64,000 nt of DNA, from contig CAIXLY010000035.1 in NCBI GenBank assembly GCA_903920455.1, forward strand, positions 1 to 64,000, read 5' to 3'. The position numbers and the translations under genes are program-made. Source of the DNA: an uncultured bacterium (GTDB lineage: Bacteria; Bacteroidota; Bacteroidia; Chitinophagales; Chitinophagaceae). Below are positions 43,423 to 52,345 of this stretch, piece after piece. Below the pieces are notes generated by a model. That model saw only the letters and a list, made by a program, of their open reading frames with translations, did no database searches and was not told the origin of the DNA. How positions within the stretch are numbered: position 1 is the stretch's first letter; the number at the start of each line of letters is the position of its first letter.

Positions 43423-44082
43423 ATGACCATACATAAAGAAGGATATCCAACGATTGCTTTGAGTACAGTGTTCCTTGGTGGACTTATTATTCTCTCCAAT
43501 ACTTTTCTTGCACCCTTATCAGAAATGATTGCCTGGCTTGTATATATAGTCTGTGGAAGCCTTTGGCTATTTATACTCTCTTTCTTTCGAATCCCAAGTA
43601 GAACGTTCATTCAAGATGAGCGTGCAATTATATCCCCGGCGGACGGCAAAGTGGTGGTCATTGAAGAAACGATCGATACTGAATATTTCAATGAAAAAAG
43701 ATTGCAAATCTCTGTATTCATGAGTCCTGCAAATGTTCATGTAAACAGATATCCCGTATCTGGCAAAGTGCTGTATAGCAAATACCATAAAGGAAAATAT
43801 CTGGTGGCCTGGGACCCTAAGTCTTCTACTGAAAATGAGCGACATAGTGTAGTAATTTCAAATCCATCAATTACCCTGCTCGTTAAGCAAATTGCCGGGG
43901 CTGTTGCAAGAAGGATTGTAAATTATGCTAGCCCTGATCAAGAGGTAGTGCAGAATGAGGAGCTGGGATTTATCAAATTTGGCAGTCGTGTTGACCTTCT
44001 TCTTCCTATAGGCACGAAACCCACTGTTAAAATAGGCGATGCTGTAAAAAATGGCGTTACCGTACTTGCAAGAATTTCCTGA
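43423..44082 (+). CDS. psd: Phosphatidylserine decarboxylase
   Basis: Makes phosphatidylethanolamine; the enzyme self-cleaves to a pyruvoyl form. This is the short, archaetidylserine-decarboxylase-like type of 219 residues found in Bacteroidota. Two N-terminal hydrophobic helices anchor it, Ser-Pro-Ala-Asp-Gly-Lys lies at 71-76, His106-Val-Asn-Arg follows, and the autocleavage site Phe-Gly-Ser (Ser188) is near the C-terminus. Its stop directly abuts that of the convergent HAD gene. Confidence 0.94.
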   Translation: MTIHKEGYPTIALSTVFLGGLIILSNTFLAPLSEMIAWLVYIVCGSLWLFILSFFRIPSRTFIQDERAIISPADGKVVVIEETIDTEYFNEKRLQISVFMSPANVHVNRYPVSGKVLYSKYHKGKYLVAWDPKSSTENERHSVVISNPSITLLVKQIAGAVARRIVNYASPDQEVVQNEELGFIKFGSRVDLLLPIGTKPTVKIGDAVKNGVTVLARIS

Positions 44083-44787
44083 TTAAAGAATGTGCATGAG
44101 CTCACCCAAATTCGCAAGCACATAAGTCGGCTTGATTTTCGACGTGTGTGGTACTGTTGGATTATAATATGCAGCATCCATGCCCGCGTTCAATGCACCT
44201 AGAATATCTACTTCTAGGGTATCTCCCACCATGATGCTCTTGTCTGCCGATGTGCCTGTTTTAGTCAATGCATATTCAAAAATAGCCGCATGGGGTTTCA
44301 TGATTCCAGATTGCTCTGAAGTGACAACTTCTGTAAAAAAATGACCGATCCCACTATTTTTTAATTTCATGTGCTGGGTTAGTTCAAACCCGTTGGTGAT
44401 GATGTGCATTGGATATTTCTTATCAGCCAAGTAGTTTAACAACTCCATGCATCCCTCGAAGAGACTAGTTTTGGTGGGAAGTATCTCCAGGTACTTTTCG
44501 CTCATTTTTTTTGCCAATACTTCATCGGTTAGTTTAAAATCAACCAGAGTCCTCCACATTCTTCTCCACCTTAGCTCTGCCCGATTGATGTGCCCTTTTC
44601 TAAAACGCTCCCAATAGGTATTATTATGGTGATGGTAGGTGGTATGAAAATGTTCGAAGTCATCGGTTGCTATCCCTTGAAGCCTCAGCTCCTGAAAAAG
44701 ATCCTTGAGCGTTGCTACAGAATTGGTGTCAAAATCCCAAAGGGTATGATCAAGATCAAAAAATATGTGTTCGTACTTCTTTGCCAT
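44083..44787 (-). CDS. YjjG-type HAD family nucleotidase
   Basis: HAD hydrolase of about 234 residues that should dephosphorylate non-canonical pyrimidine nucleotides, by analogy with YjjG. Motif I Asp11-Leu-Asp13-His-Thr, motif II in Ile-Ile-Thr-Asn-Gly, the lysine in Ile-Met-Lys-Pro and motif IV Val-Gly-Asp-Thr-Leu-Glu-Val-Asp are present. ATG 44787 is chosen; the frame open to 44859 extends into the upstream repeat. It is divergent from the SDR gene. Confidence 0.85.
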   Translation of the reverse strand: MAKKYEHIFFDLDHTLWDFDTNSVATLKDLFQELRLQGIATDDFEHFHTTYHHHNNTYWERFRKGHINRAELRWRRMWRTLVDFKLTDEVLAKKMSEKYLEILPTKTSLFEGCMELLNYLADKKYPMHIITNGFELTQHMKLKNSGIGHFFTEVVTSEQSGIMKPHAAIFEYALTKTGTSADKSIMVGDTLEVDILGALNAGMDAAYYNPTVPHTSKIKPTYVLANLGELMHIL

Positions 44788-44837
44788 AATATGCTGCAAA
44801 GCTAAGCAAGTAGAAGGTCTTGAGGGGAAGAACTTAA

Positions 44838-44907
44838 CTACAGGGACAAGGGAATACAAGGGATGAGGGACTAGTCAATCGTCTCTAGTCCCTTGTATTT
44901 ATAATCT
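44838..44907. repeat. Family B inverted repeat between divergent genes
   Basis: Words GGGACAAGGGAATACAAGGG and GGGACTAG face an inverted CTAGTCCCTTGTAT. The innermost GGGACTAG/CTAGTCCC arms are perfect, and one arm carries a 7-base insertion. Unlike the other copies it lies between two divergently read genes, so it is not a terminator for either. Confidence 0.75.
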
Positions 44908-44924
44908 CTTTGCCCCTACCTTTG
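44893..44924 (+). promoter_or_regulatory. Promoter of the SDR gene
   Basis: TTG (44893-44895), 21-base spacer, then TACCTTTG (44917-44924), an exact -7 match. The predicted start near 44931 leaves a very short leader before the ATG at 44940. The -33 element is part of the family B repeat arm. Confidence 0.6.
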
Positions 44925-44939
44925 GTGAAAATTGACAAT

Positions 44940-45638
44940 ATGAATGTAGTCGTCACAGGGGCCTCCAGAGGAATAGGAAAAACAGTTGCAGAATATTTTG
45001 CAGCAGAAGGGGCAAACTTGTTTCTCTGTTCAAGGAACATGGAAAAAACAACAGTTTGGCAGCAAGAACTGATGAAAAAACACAACATTCAAATCACCAG
45101 CTTCAGCGCTGATCTCGGAGTAGCAGAACAAGCAAAACATTTTGCTGAACAGGTATTGAAGGCAGCCGATGCTATTGACATCCTGATCAATAATATTGGC
45201 ATCTACGAACCAGGGTGTACATATAACGAACAAGAGGGCCAACTTGAACACATGTTATCGGTCAACCTCTATGCTTCATATCACATTACCCGCGCATTGA
45301 TCCCATCAATGATAAAAAGAAAAGCAGGACATATTTTTAATTTCTCTTCAACAGCAGGATTGCAAGCCTACCCAAATGGAGGATCTTATAGCATCAGCAA
45401 ATGGGCAATGGCAGGCTTTAGTATGAACCTCAGGGAAGAGATGAAAGAATTCAATATCAAGGTAACTACTGTATACCCAGGAGCCACACTGACCAGTTCA
45501 TGGGATGGATTCGACATCGACCCAAAGCGTCTAATGGAAACTTCAGATATTGCAAAAATGATTGTAGCGGCAACCAAACTATCTCCACAAGCTTGTGTGG
45601 AGGAAATTTTAATCAGGCCACAGCTGGGCGACTTATAG
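44940..45638 (+). CDS. SDR-family NAD(P)-dependent oxidoreductase
   Basis: A classical short-chain dehydrogenase of 232 residues with unknown substrate. The cofactor loop Thr-Gly-Ala-Ser-Arg-Gly-Ile-Gly is at residues 6-13, Asn-Asn-Ile-Gly near 84-87, and the catalytic Ser136/137, Tyr150 and Lys154 (Tyr-Ser-Ile-Ser-Lys) are present. ATG 44940 is preferred to a TTG at 44910 that falls within the promoter. It is related to 3-ketoacyl-ACP reductase-type enzymes, but without context the reaction cannot be assigned. Confidence 0.88.
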   Translation: MNVVVTGASRGIGKTVAEYFAAEGANLFLCSRNMEKTTVWQQELMKKHNIQITSFSADLGVAEQAKHFAEQVLKAADAIDILINNIGIYEPGCTYNEQEGQLEHMLSVNLYASYHITRALIPSMIKRKAGHIFNFSSTAGLQAYPNGGSYSISKWAMAGFSMNLREEMKEFNIKVTTVYPGATLTSSWDGFDIDPKRLMETSDIAKMIVAATKLSPQACVEEILIRPQLGDL

Positions 45639-45649
45639 CTCCCGAGATA

Positions 45650-46357
45650 CTAATCAGAGAATTTGTACCCGACGCCTCTTACCGAATGAAAGTGAATTGG
45701 CTCACGGGGGTCTGCCTCGAAATACTTTCTAAAGTTCAAGATAAAATTATCAATTGTTCTGGTGGTAGGAAAAACCTGGTATCCCCATACTGCTTGAAGA
45801 ATTTTCTCTCTTGAAACCACTTCGTTGCGGTATTCCATGAGCAACTTAAGCAGCATAACTTCCTTTTTACTTAACTCAATCAATTCGCCACGCTTGTTAA
45901 TGGCAGTTTGCGCCTTGAAATCAATTGTGTTGCCACCGAATTCATATTGATCGCCTATCGTAGTTTTTTCCTGCAGCTTTCTATTCTTATCGATCAATTT
46001 TTCAACACGAAGCAATAACTCTTCCAGATTAAATGGTTTCGTCAAATAATCATCCGCACCTCGACGAAGTCCAGCTATCCTGTCTGCACTACCTGACCTT
46101 GCGCTAAGCATCAATACTGGGGTATCAATGTTTTTAAGCCTGATCCGCTCACATACATCAAAACCATCTACCTGAGGAAGCATGATGTCCAACAAAATCA
46201 AATCATAATACTCCTCATCCACCTTCTTTAATGCGATGGCTCCGTTGTTTGCACAAGTAACCTCATACCCTTCCAGCTCTAAATTAAGCTTAAGTGCCTC
46301 TTGAAGATTCTCTTCATCTTCCACCAACAAGATCGATGCCTTTGACTGATTTACCAT
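45650..46357 (-). CDS. OmpR/PhoB-family response regulator
   Basis: A 235-residue two-domain regulator. Receiver domain: acidic pocket Glu13-Asp14, phosphoacceptor Asp57 in Leu-Leu-Asp-Ile-Met, and Lys in Thr-Lys-Pro-Phe near 110. The C-terminal winged-helix domain ends Val-Arg-Gly-Val-Gly-Tyr-Lys-Phe. It follows its histidine kinase by 3 bases, so they are a pair. The target genes are unknown. Confidence 0.93.
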   Translation of the reverse strand: MVNQSKASILLVEDEENLQEALKLNLELEGYEVTCANNGAIALKKVDEEYYDLILLDIMLPQVDGFDVCERIRLKNIDTPVLMLSARSGSADRIAGLRRGADDYLTKPFNLEELLLRVEKLIDKNRKLQEKTTIGDQYEFGGNTIDFKAQTAINKRGELIELSKKEVMLLKLLMEYRNEVVSREKILQAVWGYQVFPTTRTIDNFILNFRKYFEADPREPIHFHSVRGVGYKFSD

Positions 46358-46360
46358 ATA

Positions 46361-47341
46361 CTAATTTTTAGGAAGTATCACCTTGAAAATACTTCCTGAT
46401 GGATGATTGTTCTCGATATACAACCTTCCTTTGTGATCTTGAATAATCTTGGTGCTCAAGTAAAGACCAAGTCCAGTTCCTTTGGATTTTCGTGTTGCCT
46501 CGTCTTCTAAACGATAGAACTTTTCAAAAATCTTTGCCTTCTCACGCTCCGGAACACCGGCCCCCAAGTCAGCCACACTCAATACACATTCGTTTTCTTT
46601 TTCCTCAAGCCTTATAGTGATGGGAAGATTAGGGGGTGTATACTTTACAGCATTCTCAAGTAGATTATTCAATACCAGTCCGATTAAAAACTCCTCTCCA
46701 AATCCCAAAACATGTTCACTGGAATAATTCTCAATATTGCGCTGAGGATACCTCCGCTGAAACTCCAGGACAGCCTTATCAACCAACAATGAAAAGTTAA
46801 ACTCCTGCTTAGTTAGGGTATACCCGCCTGATTCAAGCTGTGAGCTAAGAAGTATATTATTGCATAGGGCATTTAGCCTATCAGTTTCATTGATGGCATC
46901 TCCTAGAATTTTTTTCTGCCTGTCTTCATCGAGCTTATGTCGCCTTAAAGTTTCCAAACTCAGTTTGGTAACCGCAATCGGAGTTTTTAATTCATGGGTA
47001 ACGGCCATCATAAAGTTCTTTTGCTGAAGATGATATCTAATCTGACGACGAACCACACTGTAAACAAACACTGCCCCCAGAATAGTGAACACAAGAAAGG
47101 TCAGTCCCTCCCCAATATATTGCTTGGCATTTCTGGCATGGGCATCTTGGATTATTTCCAAAGCATTGGCATCAGCAACATTGAATTTAATAAGCTGCTC
47201 TTTCTGAAAGGCAAACATCTGGTCATTTTGCTGATCAAGTTCAATATACCACCAGGCTAAGGCAGCGATGAGGTAGGCAAGGAGGAACCAATATACATAG
47301 TTGATGAACTTGAGTGGGATCCGATCAAACAGTTTGCGCAT
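46361..47341 (-). CDS. Sensor histidine kinase
   Basis: Membrane kinase of 326 residues: two transmembrane helices (about 13-33 and 80-98) around a small periplasmic sensor, phosphoacceptor His116 in Val-Thr-His-Glu-Leu-Lys-Thr-Pro, N-box Asn-Asn-Leu-Leu-Glu-Asn-Ala, and G-boxes Asp-Leu-Gly-Ala-Gly and Gly-Thr-Gly-Leu-Gly-Leu. It has no clear HAMP domain. It lies 1 base after gldH and before its response regulator, so yicC, gldH, kinase and regulator may form one transcription unit. Confidence 0.92.
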   Translation of the reverse strand: MRKLFDRIPLKFINYVYWFLLAYLIAALAWWYIELDQQNDQMFAFQKEQLIKFNVADANALEIIQDAHARNAKQYIGEGLTFLVFTILGAVFVYSVVRRQIRYHLQQKNFMMAVTHELKTPIAVTKLSLETLRRHKLDEDRQKKILGDAINETDRLNALCNNILLSSQLESGGYTLTKQEFNFSLLVDKAVLEFQRRYPQRNIENYSSEHVLGFGEEFLIGLVLNNLLENAVKYTPPNLPITIRLEEKENECVLSVADLGAGVPEREKAKIFEKFYRLEDEATRKSKGTGLGLYLSTKIIQDHKGRLYIENNHPSGSIFKVILPKN

Positions 47342-47342
47342 A

Positions 47343-47810
47343 CTACTTCAATTTTTCTACACGGAGTCCAGCGTTAAATACATGTGAAATGGGACTTATA
47401 CGCATGTGCTGTTCAATTTTGATTTGATATCGACCAGGCTTTATGAATTTGACTGGATCGCGGTATAGCAAAACGCGATGATCGAAAATATCATCCATCC
47501 CTGACCCCAACCACTTATTTTGAGAGGCCAAGGGGATGTCAAACCTTTCAGAGCGCCAGTTGCTGTCTCCCGGTAATTGGCTATGCAAGCGAATCCAGAG
47601 GTTATTATACTCATAAGCATCCGAATGCCTGACCAAAAAATATATGCGGTAACGTGAGGCTGTATCTGCAATGTCAAATGAGAACTCGGGCTGATAAGAA
47701 GCGGCCCATTGCTGCTTGGGGATCACCACCACCTTCTCAAATAATCCAGTTTCATTACAAGAAACGAGGAAAAATGAAAGGATGAGGGTATACACGAATT
47801 TGCCAGACAT
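47343..47810 (-). CDS. gldH: Gliding motility lipoprotein GldH
   Basis: Lipoprotein of the Bacteroidota gliding/T9SS machinery, about 155 residues. From the ATG at 47810 a short signal ends in the lipobox Phe-Leu-Val-Ser-Cys, the usual size for a lipoprotein signal. Earlier ATG codons up to 47846 would add 12 residues. The mature domain opens Val-Val-Val-Ile-Pro-Lys-Gln-Gln-Trp and closes with Val-Phe-Asn-Ala-Gly-Leu-Arg-Val-Glu, as in GldH. It lies between yicC and the kinase. In some relatives gldH follows ricT, which is not so here. Confidence 0.88.
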   Translation of the reverse strand: MSGKFVYTLILSFFLVSCNETGLFEKVVVIPKQQWAASYQPEFSFDIADTASRYRIYFLVRHSDAYEYNNLWIRLHSQLPGDSNWRSERFDIPLASQNKWLGSGMDDIFDHRVLLYRDPVKFIKPGRYQIKIEQHMRISPISHVFNAGLRVEKLK

Positions 47811-47859
47811 GGAAACAAAGTTAGGCATCATTCCACTAATGATCATGATTCCTTATCTA

Positions 47860-48735
47860 CTATAGGATATTCAATACTTGTTCCTTCGCCTTTTCCAGTT
47901 CATCCTTCATTTCCACAACACATTTCTGAATATCCGAATCGTATGCTTTTGATCCAGTTGTATTAATCTCTCTGCCAAGCTCCTGAAGCAAAAAAGATAG
48001 CTTTCTTCCCTTGGAAACCTCATTTTCTGCCAAAAGGGTCTTAAAGTACACACAGTGATTCGTCAACCTCACCTGTTCTTCAGTAACATCAATCTTTTCG
48101 ATATAATAGATAAGCTCCTGCTCAAAACGGTTCATATCGACTCCATCACTCCCCACCTGCTCATCGAGCAAACGAAGTATATTTTCCCTGATTTTCTGCT
48201 TGCGAAGAGGCTCATAAGTCATCAGTTTTTGCTGAAGTGTCTCTATATTTTCAATACGGAGCAGTAGCTCTTGCTCCAACGCCTTGCCCTCATCGATTCG
48301 GTGCTGATTTATTTTTTGGACAGCATCTGCAATCACTTTCTTGAATTCCTCCCAGTCGGTATCCCCCACTTGATCTGAGGAAGTTGCAACTACCTCTGGC
48401 AACCTGAGTATGGAAGCCAGCAATTGGGTGTCATCTGCCTCAAGGCTATCAGCAAGTTCTTTTAATTGTGTGTAATAAGACGCGGCGAGGTCTAGGTTAA
48501 CGGTGGAGGGTTTTAGCGTTCCATTTTGCTTGATGGTAATGGTACATTCAACGCTTCCCCTAACCAAAAATTGAGAAAGAATATTCCTAATCTCGAATTC
48601 AAATGGCTTTAATTGAGCTGGAATCTTAAGTAAAAGGTCGAACTGCTTACCATTCAAAGAGCGCAATTCAACAAGAAACACCTTGCCTCCAACTCCTCTT
48701 TCTGCTCTTCCATAACCTGTCATGGATCTCAACAT
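47860..48735 (-). CDS. yicC: YicC family endoribonuclease
   Basis: A 291-residue protein starting Met-Leu-Arg-Ser-Met-Thr-Gly-Tyr-Gly, the hallmark of the family, and ending with the DUF1732 domain (Lys-Gly-Arg-Lys-Leu-Ser-Phe-Leu-Leu-Gln-Glu-Leu-Gly-Arg-Glu-Ile-Asn-Thr). E. coli YicC cleaves RNA; in many bacteria it precedes gmk, which is not found here. It heads a leftward group with gldH and the two-component genes. Confidence 0.93.
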   Translation of the reverse strand: MLRSMTGYGRAERGVGGKVFLVELRSLNGKQFDLLLKIPAQLKPFEFEIRNILSQFLVRGSVECTITIKQNGTLKPSTVNLDLAASYYTQLKELADSLEADDTQLLASILRLPEVVATSSDQVGDTDWEEFKKVIADAVQKINQHRIDEGKALEQELLLRIENIETLQQKLMTYEPLRKQKIRENILRLLDEQVGSDGVDMNRFEQELIYYIEKIDVTEEQVRLTNHCVYFKTLLAENEVSKGRKLSFLLQELGREINTTGSKAYDSDIQKCVVEMKDELEKAKEQVLNIL

Positions 48736-48865
48736 AATAATTTATTTAACGCAATGTAAGAGAATTATTCGGCTGAAAGTCAAGCCGGAAAAGAATTTCA
48801 GGAGCTGTCTGCAAAAAAGCATCTAAGAAAAAACTATTTTAAAAAAGCATTTATCGTATAAAAGT

Positions 48866-48893
48866 ACAGCGCCCCGTTGAAACGGGGCGCTGT
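48866..48893. terminator. Strong hairpin, terminator-like, between divergent genes
   Basis: A perfect 13-bp stem ACAGCGCCCCGTT/AACGGGGCGCTGT (48866-48878 with 48881-48893), far more GC-rich than its surroundings. It is not followed by a long T-run on either strand. It has no adjacent gene end to terminate, so it may end a small RNA or insulate the two promoters. Confidence 0.5.
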
Positions 48894-49129
48894 TATATAT
48901 ATGGGTTAATAAGTACAGGGAATAAAATCCCTACACAATATTAAAATTATATTTCATTAAGATAAAATATTTGGCCAACAATTTTATTCACATTTTTTTT
49001 TGAGATGTTAATTACTTATAATTATCCTTGGCTCTGAATCAACAAAAACCATGTTTCAATTTATAAAAAACAGAACCTGATGAATCTGTTTTTAAAGGGT
49101 CAGTGATCTTATCTGAGACAGCTTAACAC

Positions 49130-49137
49130 TATCTTTG
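49130..49137 (+). promoter_or_regulatory. Promoter -7 element of the LpxD-like gene
   Basis: TATCTTTG is an exact match to TAnnTTTG, with a predicted transcript start near 49144 and the ATG at 49153. No spaced TTTG -33 element is obvious. Confidence 0.55.
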
Positions 49138-49152
49138 TTTTAAATCATCACG

Positions 49153-50112
49153 ATGAAATTCCCATCACAAGTATCCATAAATACAATCGCCAAATTAATT
49201 GGAGCAAGCATACACGGAAACAAAACCGGTTTTGCAACTGGAATAAACGAGATACACAAAGTTGAATCTGGCGATTTGGTTTTTGTAGACCACCCGAAGT
49301 ATTACAAAACCTGCATTGAATCGGCGGCATCATTCATCATCATCAATGAATTGACGGAATTCCCAGAAGAAAAAGCACTGCTACTCGTTGAGAATCCTTT
49401 TGAAGCATACCTCAAGATTGTTAAGCACTATCGGCCCTTTGAGCCTGCAACAGCCATGGTAAGTACATCTGCTGAAGTAGGTGAAGGAACTTATATTGCC
49501 CCTAATGTGTTTATAGGTCATCATGTTGTTATCGGATCCAATTGCATCATCCATCCCAATGTTAGCATTATGGATCATTGCATCATCGGGAATAACGTAA
49601 CTATCCAAGCGGGTTCCATCATTGGATCAGATGCATTTTATTATAATTCAAAAAAGGACAGGGACGTTTGGTATAAAAAAATGGACAGCTGTGGCAGGGT
49701 AATCATCGAGGATCATGTTGAGGTTGGTGCAAGTTGTACAATTGATCGAGGCGTTACCCATGATACCATAATTGGACAAGGAACCAAAATGGACAATATG
49801 GTACATGTTGGACATGATGTAGTGATTGGGAAAAATTGTCTGTTTGCTGCCCAAGTTGGAATTGGTGGTGCAACAACAATCGAAGATGGGGTGGTGATGT
49901 GGGGACAAGTTGGGGTGAATAAAACAATTCACATCGGGGCCAATGCCATGATCATGGGGCAAAGCGGAGTGACCTCAAGTTTAGCAGGTGGAAAGATTTA
50001 TTTTGGCTATCCGGCAGGAGAAGCTGTCGCTAAACAAAGAGAGCTGGTATGGATAAAAAGGATACCCGAGATCTGGGCAATGCTTCAGGGCATAAAGTCA
50101 AAAAAGGACTAA
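49153..50112 (+). CDS. LpxD-like UDP-3-O-acylglucosamine N-acyltransferase family protein
   Basis: Left-handed beta-helix acyltransferase of 319 residues. An N-terminal uridine-binding-like domain (about 1-100, with Val-Phe-Val-Asp-His-Pro-Lys) precedes hexapeptide repeats (Ile-Gly-x-x-x-x) from about 105 to 290, including His-Asp-Val-Val-Ile-Gly near the expected catalytic His. Bacteroidota often carry a second LpxD-like gene besides the one in the lpx cluster, and this isolated copy may be that paralogue. Its role in lipid A synthesis is therefore uncertain. Confidence 0.85.
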   Translation: MKFPSQVSINTIAKLIGASIHGNKTGFATGINEIHKVESGDLVFVDHPKYYKTCIESAASFIIINELTEFPEEKALLLVENPFEAYLKIVKHYRPFEPATAMVSTSAEVGEGTYIAPNVFIGHHVVIGSNCIIHPNVSIMDHCIIGNNVTIQAGSIIGSDAFYYNSKKDRDVWYKKMDSCGRVIIEDHVEVGASCTIDRGVTHDTIIGQGTKMDNMVHVGHDVVIGKNCLFAAQVGIGGATTIEDGVVMWGQVGVNKTIHIGANAMIMGQSGVTSSLAGGKIYFGYPAGEAVAKQRELVWIKRIPEIWAMLQGIKSKKD

Positions 50113-50172
50113 GCTTCAAATGAAATCGGATTAATTATATGCTAAAAGCAGTTTATTTAGCTGCGCCAACAA

Positions 50173-51168
50173 CTATAAGCTTTTACTGTGCTTTTTTTCT
50201 AGGTAAGCTTTACAGCATATTCGAATGGCATCACTTACGGGGGTAAACTGAAATCCGGGAAGTGCAGTCAAAACTTTGATGTTGTCAAAATAAACTTTTT
50301 GCTGAGCCGTTTCTGCTGTTTCCTTAGTAAGCAAAGGATCAGATCCTGTAAAAAGGCTTTTAAATCGTTCAATTCTCCAAACAAGGCTTGCCAAAAACGG
50401 ACTAACTTTTCTTGAGGGTGCCTTTTTGCCAAATGCCATGGCCATTTCAGAAAAAACAGATTGGTATGATTTGTTTTCTGCAGACACAATAAATCTTTCA
50501 CCGCTAATGTCGCTCTTCATCAGAAGAACCATCAGCTTGGCTACATCTTCCGCGTAAACAAATCCACTTATCCCTTCGGTGTACCAAGGAAATTCATTGT
50601 TGGCATTTTTAAATGTTGCAGAAGACCCATGGTTCCAGTCGCCTACCCCAAGAATAATTGAAGGATTAACCATCACTGCGTTCAGCCCCTCGCTTATTGC
50701 TCTCCACACTTCCAACTCTCCCAGGTATTTCGTCTTTCCGTATACAGAGGGATTTGCATTTTCATCCCACTTCACTTTTTCGTTTACTGTTTCGTTATTC
50801 CGCTTTCTTCCCAAGGAAGCCACAGAACTCACATGCACTAATTTTTCAACTCCAGCAGCGAGCGCGGCATTCACCACGTTTGCCGTTCCCTCAACATTGA
50901 TCTTATACAGTTCTTCCTCCCTTGATGGATTAAATGAAACTATTCCTGCACAATGAAAAACTTTTCGGCAATCTTGCATAAGCTCCTCTAGAACGACCAG
51001 ATCAAGGATGTCACCTTTGACCCACTCAACACGAGCTACTTCCTCTGCAGACAACAATACAGGAATTGACGAACGATATAACGCAACAATTTGCTCGCCA
51101 TCATTTAGCAACTCGCGAATGAGATAAGAACCCAGGAGGCCGCCTGAGCCGGTAATGAGCGTTTTCAA
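50173..51168 (-). CDS. NAD-dependent epimerase/dehydratase (extended SDR)
   Basis: 331 residues with the cofactor motif Thr-Gly-Ser-Gly-Gly-Leu-Leu-Gly (residues 6-13), Val-Ser-Ser-Val-Ala-Ser near 120, and the catalytic Tyr-Gly-Lys-Thr-Lys near 145. It resembles the dihydroflavonol-reductase/3-beta-HSD-like branch of extended SDRs, so it may reduce an aldehyde or ketone rather than a nucleotide sugar. It is followed on the same strand by a family A repeat fragment and is near pheS. No pathway is indicated. Confidence 0.85.
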   Translation of the reverse strand: MKTLITGSGGLLGSYLIRELLNDGEQIVALYRSSIPVLLSAEEVARVEWVKGDILDLVVLEELMQDCRKVFHCAGIVSFNPSREEELYKINVEGTANVVNAALAAGVEKLVHVSSVASLGRKRNNETVNEKVKWDENANPSVYGKTKYLGELEVWRAISEGLNAVMVNPSIILGVGDWNHGSSATFKNANNEFPWYTEGISGFVYAEDVAKLMVLLMKSDISGERFIVSAENKSYQSVFSEMAMAFGKKAPSRKVSPFLASLVWRIERFKSLFTGSDPLLTKETAETAQQKVYFDNIKVLTALPGFQFTPVSDAIRICCKAYLEKKHSKSL

Positions 51169-51170
51169 GT

Positions 51171-51202
51171 TTGAAAGGTTGAGAGAGTTGAAAAAGTTGA
51201 GG
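51171..51202. repeat. Family A repeat fragment between pheS and the epimerase gene
   Basis: About 32 bases of GGTTGAGAGAGTTGA-type words, the same vocabulary as at 37437-37627 and 54836-54940, but here with only one arm. It fills the 36-base gap between the two same-strand genes. Confidence 0.6.
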
Positions 51203-51204
51203 GC

Positions 51205-52233
51205 CTAGACTCCGGAAAATTGCTGTAAAAACCGGACATCATTTTCACTAAATAATCTAATGTCTGTAATGCCATATTTTAGCAATGCAGGTCGTTCCAC
51301 TCCCATCCCGAATGCGAATCCGGTATATTTTTCAGGATCTATTCCGCAGTTTGCCAATACATTGGGGTGCACCATGCCACATCCAAGTATTTCAAGCCAG
51401 CCTGTTCGCTTACACACTGCACATCCATCTCCCTTGCACAACAGGCAGCTGATATCCATTTCTGCACTAGGTTCTGTGAAAGGGAAATAACTGGGCCTAA
51501 ATCTTACTTTCACATCTTCACCAAACATCTCTTTCACAAAGAAATAGAGGGTCTGTTTCAGATCGGCGAAAGAAACATGTTCGTCAATATATAGTCCCTC
51601 AACCTGATGAAAAAAACAATGCGAGCGGGCACTGATTGTTTCGTTTCTATATACCCGACCCGGACAAATAATCCTGATGGGCAGCTGATGCTTTTGCATT
51701 TCCCTTATCTGAACATTGCTGGTATGTGTTCGCAATAAAATTGCAGGATCTGTTGAGAGATAAAACGTATCCTGCATATCCCTTGCTGGATGGTTCTCAT
51801 CAAGATTGAGTGCGGTAAAATTATGCCAGTCGTCTTCAATCTCGGGACCTTCGGCAACGGTGAATGATAGTCGTTGAAAAATATCCACTATCCTATTCCT
51901 CATCAGGGTAACCGGATGTCGGCTTCCAGAAGGCATTGGCGAACCAGGTAAAGAGCTATCCAGATGTGAACGTGGAGCAGCACCAAGTTGTCTAATTCGT
52001 AGCTTTTCAGACTCATATTTTTCCTCAGCGAGGTTCTTGAAGCCATTCATGATTTGTCCGAATTCCTTTTTCCGGTCAACCGGCACATTCTTCATATCCC
52101 CCATCATTGCTTTTATCAATCCCTTGACCCCAAGAAACTTAATCCTGAACTGTTCAAGCGAATCTGCATCAGATGCAGCAAAAGAGGAAATCTCTTCGCT
52201 GTGTATATTAATCTGTTTAAGCATTTCTTCCAT
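51205..52233 (-). CDS. pheS: Phenylalanine-tRNA ligase alpha subunit
   Basis: Class II aminoacyl-tRNA synthetase subunit that forms phenylalanyl-tRNA with PheT. From ATG 52233 (342 residues) an N-terminal coiled coil comes first, then Gly-Ser-Arg-His-Pro, motif 2 (Ser-His-Cys-Phe-Phe-His-Gln-Val-Glu-Gly near residue 205) and motif 3 (Gly-Met-Gly-Val-Glu-Arg near 318). The frame open to 52272 adds 13 residues. A Cys-x2-Cys...Cys-x2-Cys zinc-like set is near residue 265. pheT is not in the window. Confidence 0.95.
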   Translation of the reverse strand: MEEMLKQINIHSEEISSFAASDADSLEQFRIKFLGVKGLIKAMMGDMKNVPVDRKKEFGQIMNGFKNLAEEKYESEKLRIRQLGAAPRSHLDSSLPGSPMPSGSRHPVTLMRNRIVDIFQRLSFTVAEGPEIEDDWHNFTALNLDENHPARDMQDTFYLSTDPAILLRTHTSNVQIREMQKHQLPIRIICPGRVYRNETISARSHCFFHQVEGLYIDEHVSFADLKQTLYFFVKEMFGEDVKVRFRPSYFPFTEPSAEMDISCLLCKGDGCAVCKRTGWLEILGCGMVHPNVLANCGIDPEKYTGFAFGMGVERPALLKYGITDIRLFSENDVRFLQQFSGV

Positions 52234-52323
52234 AGCACGAAGATAATGATTCAGTGGCTCACAAGCAGCCATCTCGAGAGGCAGATTTTGAATTTACAGT
52301 CAGAATTTATCGCCACTTTATAT

Positions 52324-52331
52324 TAGGTTTG
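52324..52331 (+). promoter_or_regulatory. Promoter -7 element of the ureohydrolase-dacB unit
   Basis: TAGGTTTG is an exact match to TAnnTTTG, with transcription expected near 52338 and the ATG at 52346. No suitably spaced -33 element is obvious. Confidence 0.5.
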
Positions 52332-52345
52332 CCTAAATATCTCAC

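Larger units (their letters stand above)
48736..49152. other. 417-base intergenic region between divergent yicC and the LpxD-like gene
   Basis: No protein-coding frame is convincing. It holds a strong GC-rich hairpin (48866-48893), a short AGGGA/TCCCT hairpin (48917-48932), an AT-rich 9-bp inverted repeat AAAAACAGA/TCTGTTTTT (49066-49074 with 49085-49093) and the promoter of the downstream gene (49130-49137). A small CGGCT/AGCCG hairpin near 48771-48788 sits before yicC. Confidence 0.6.
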
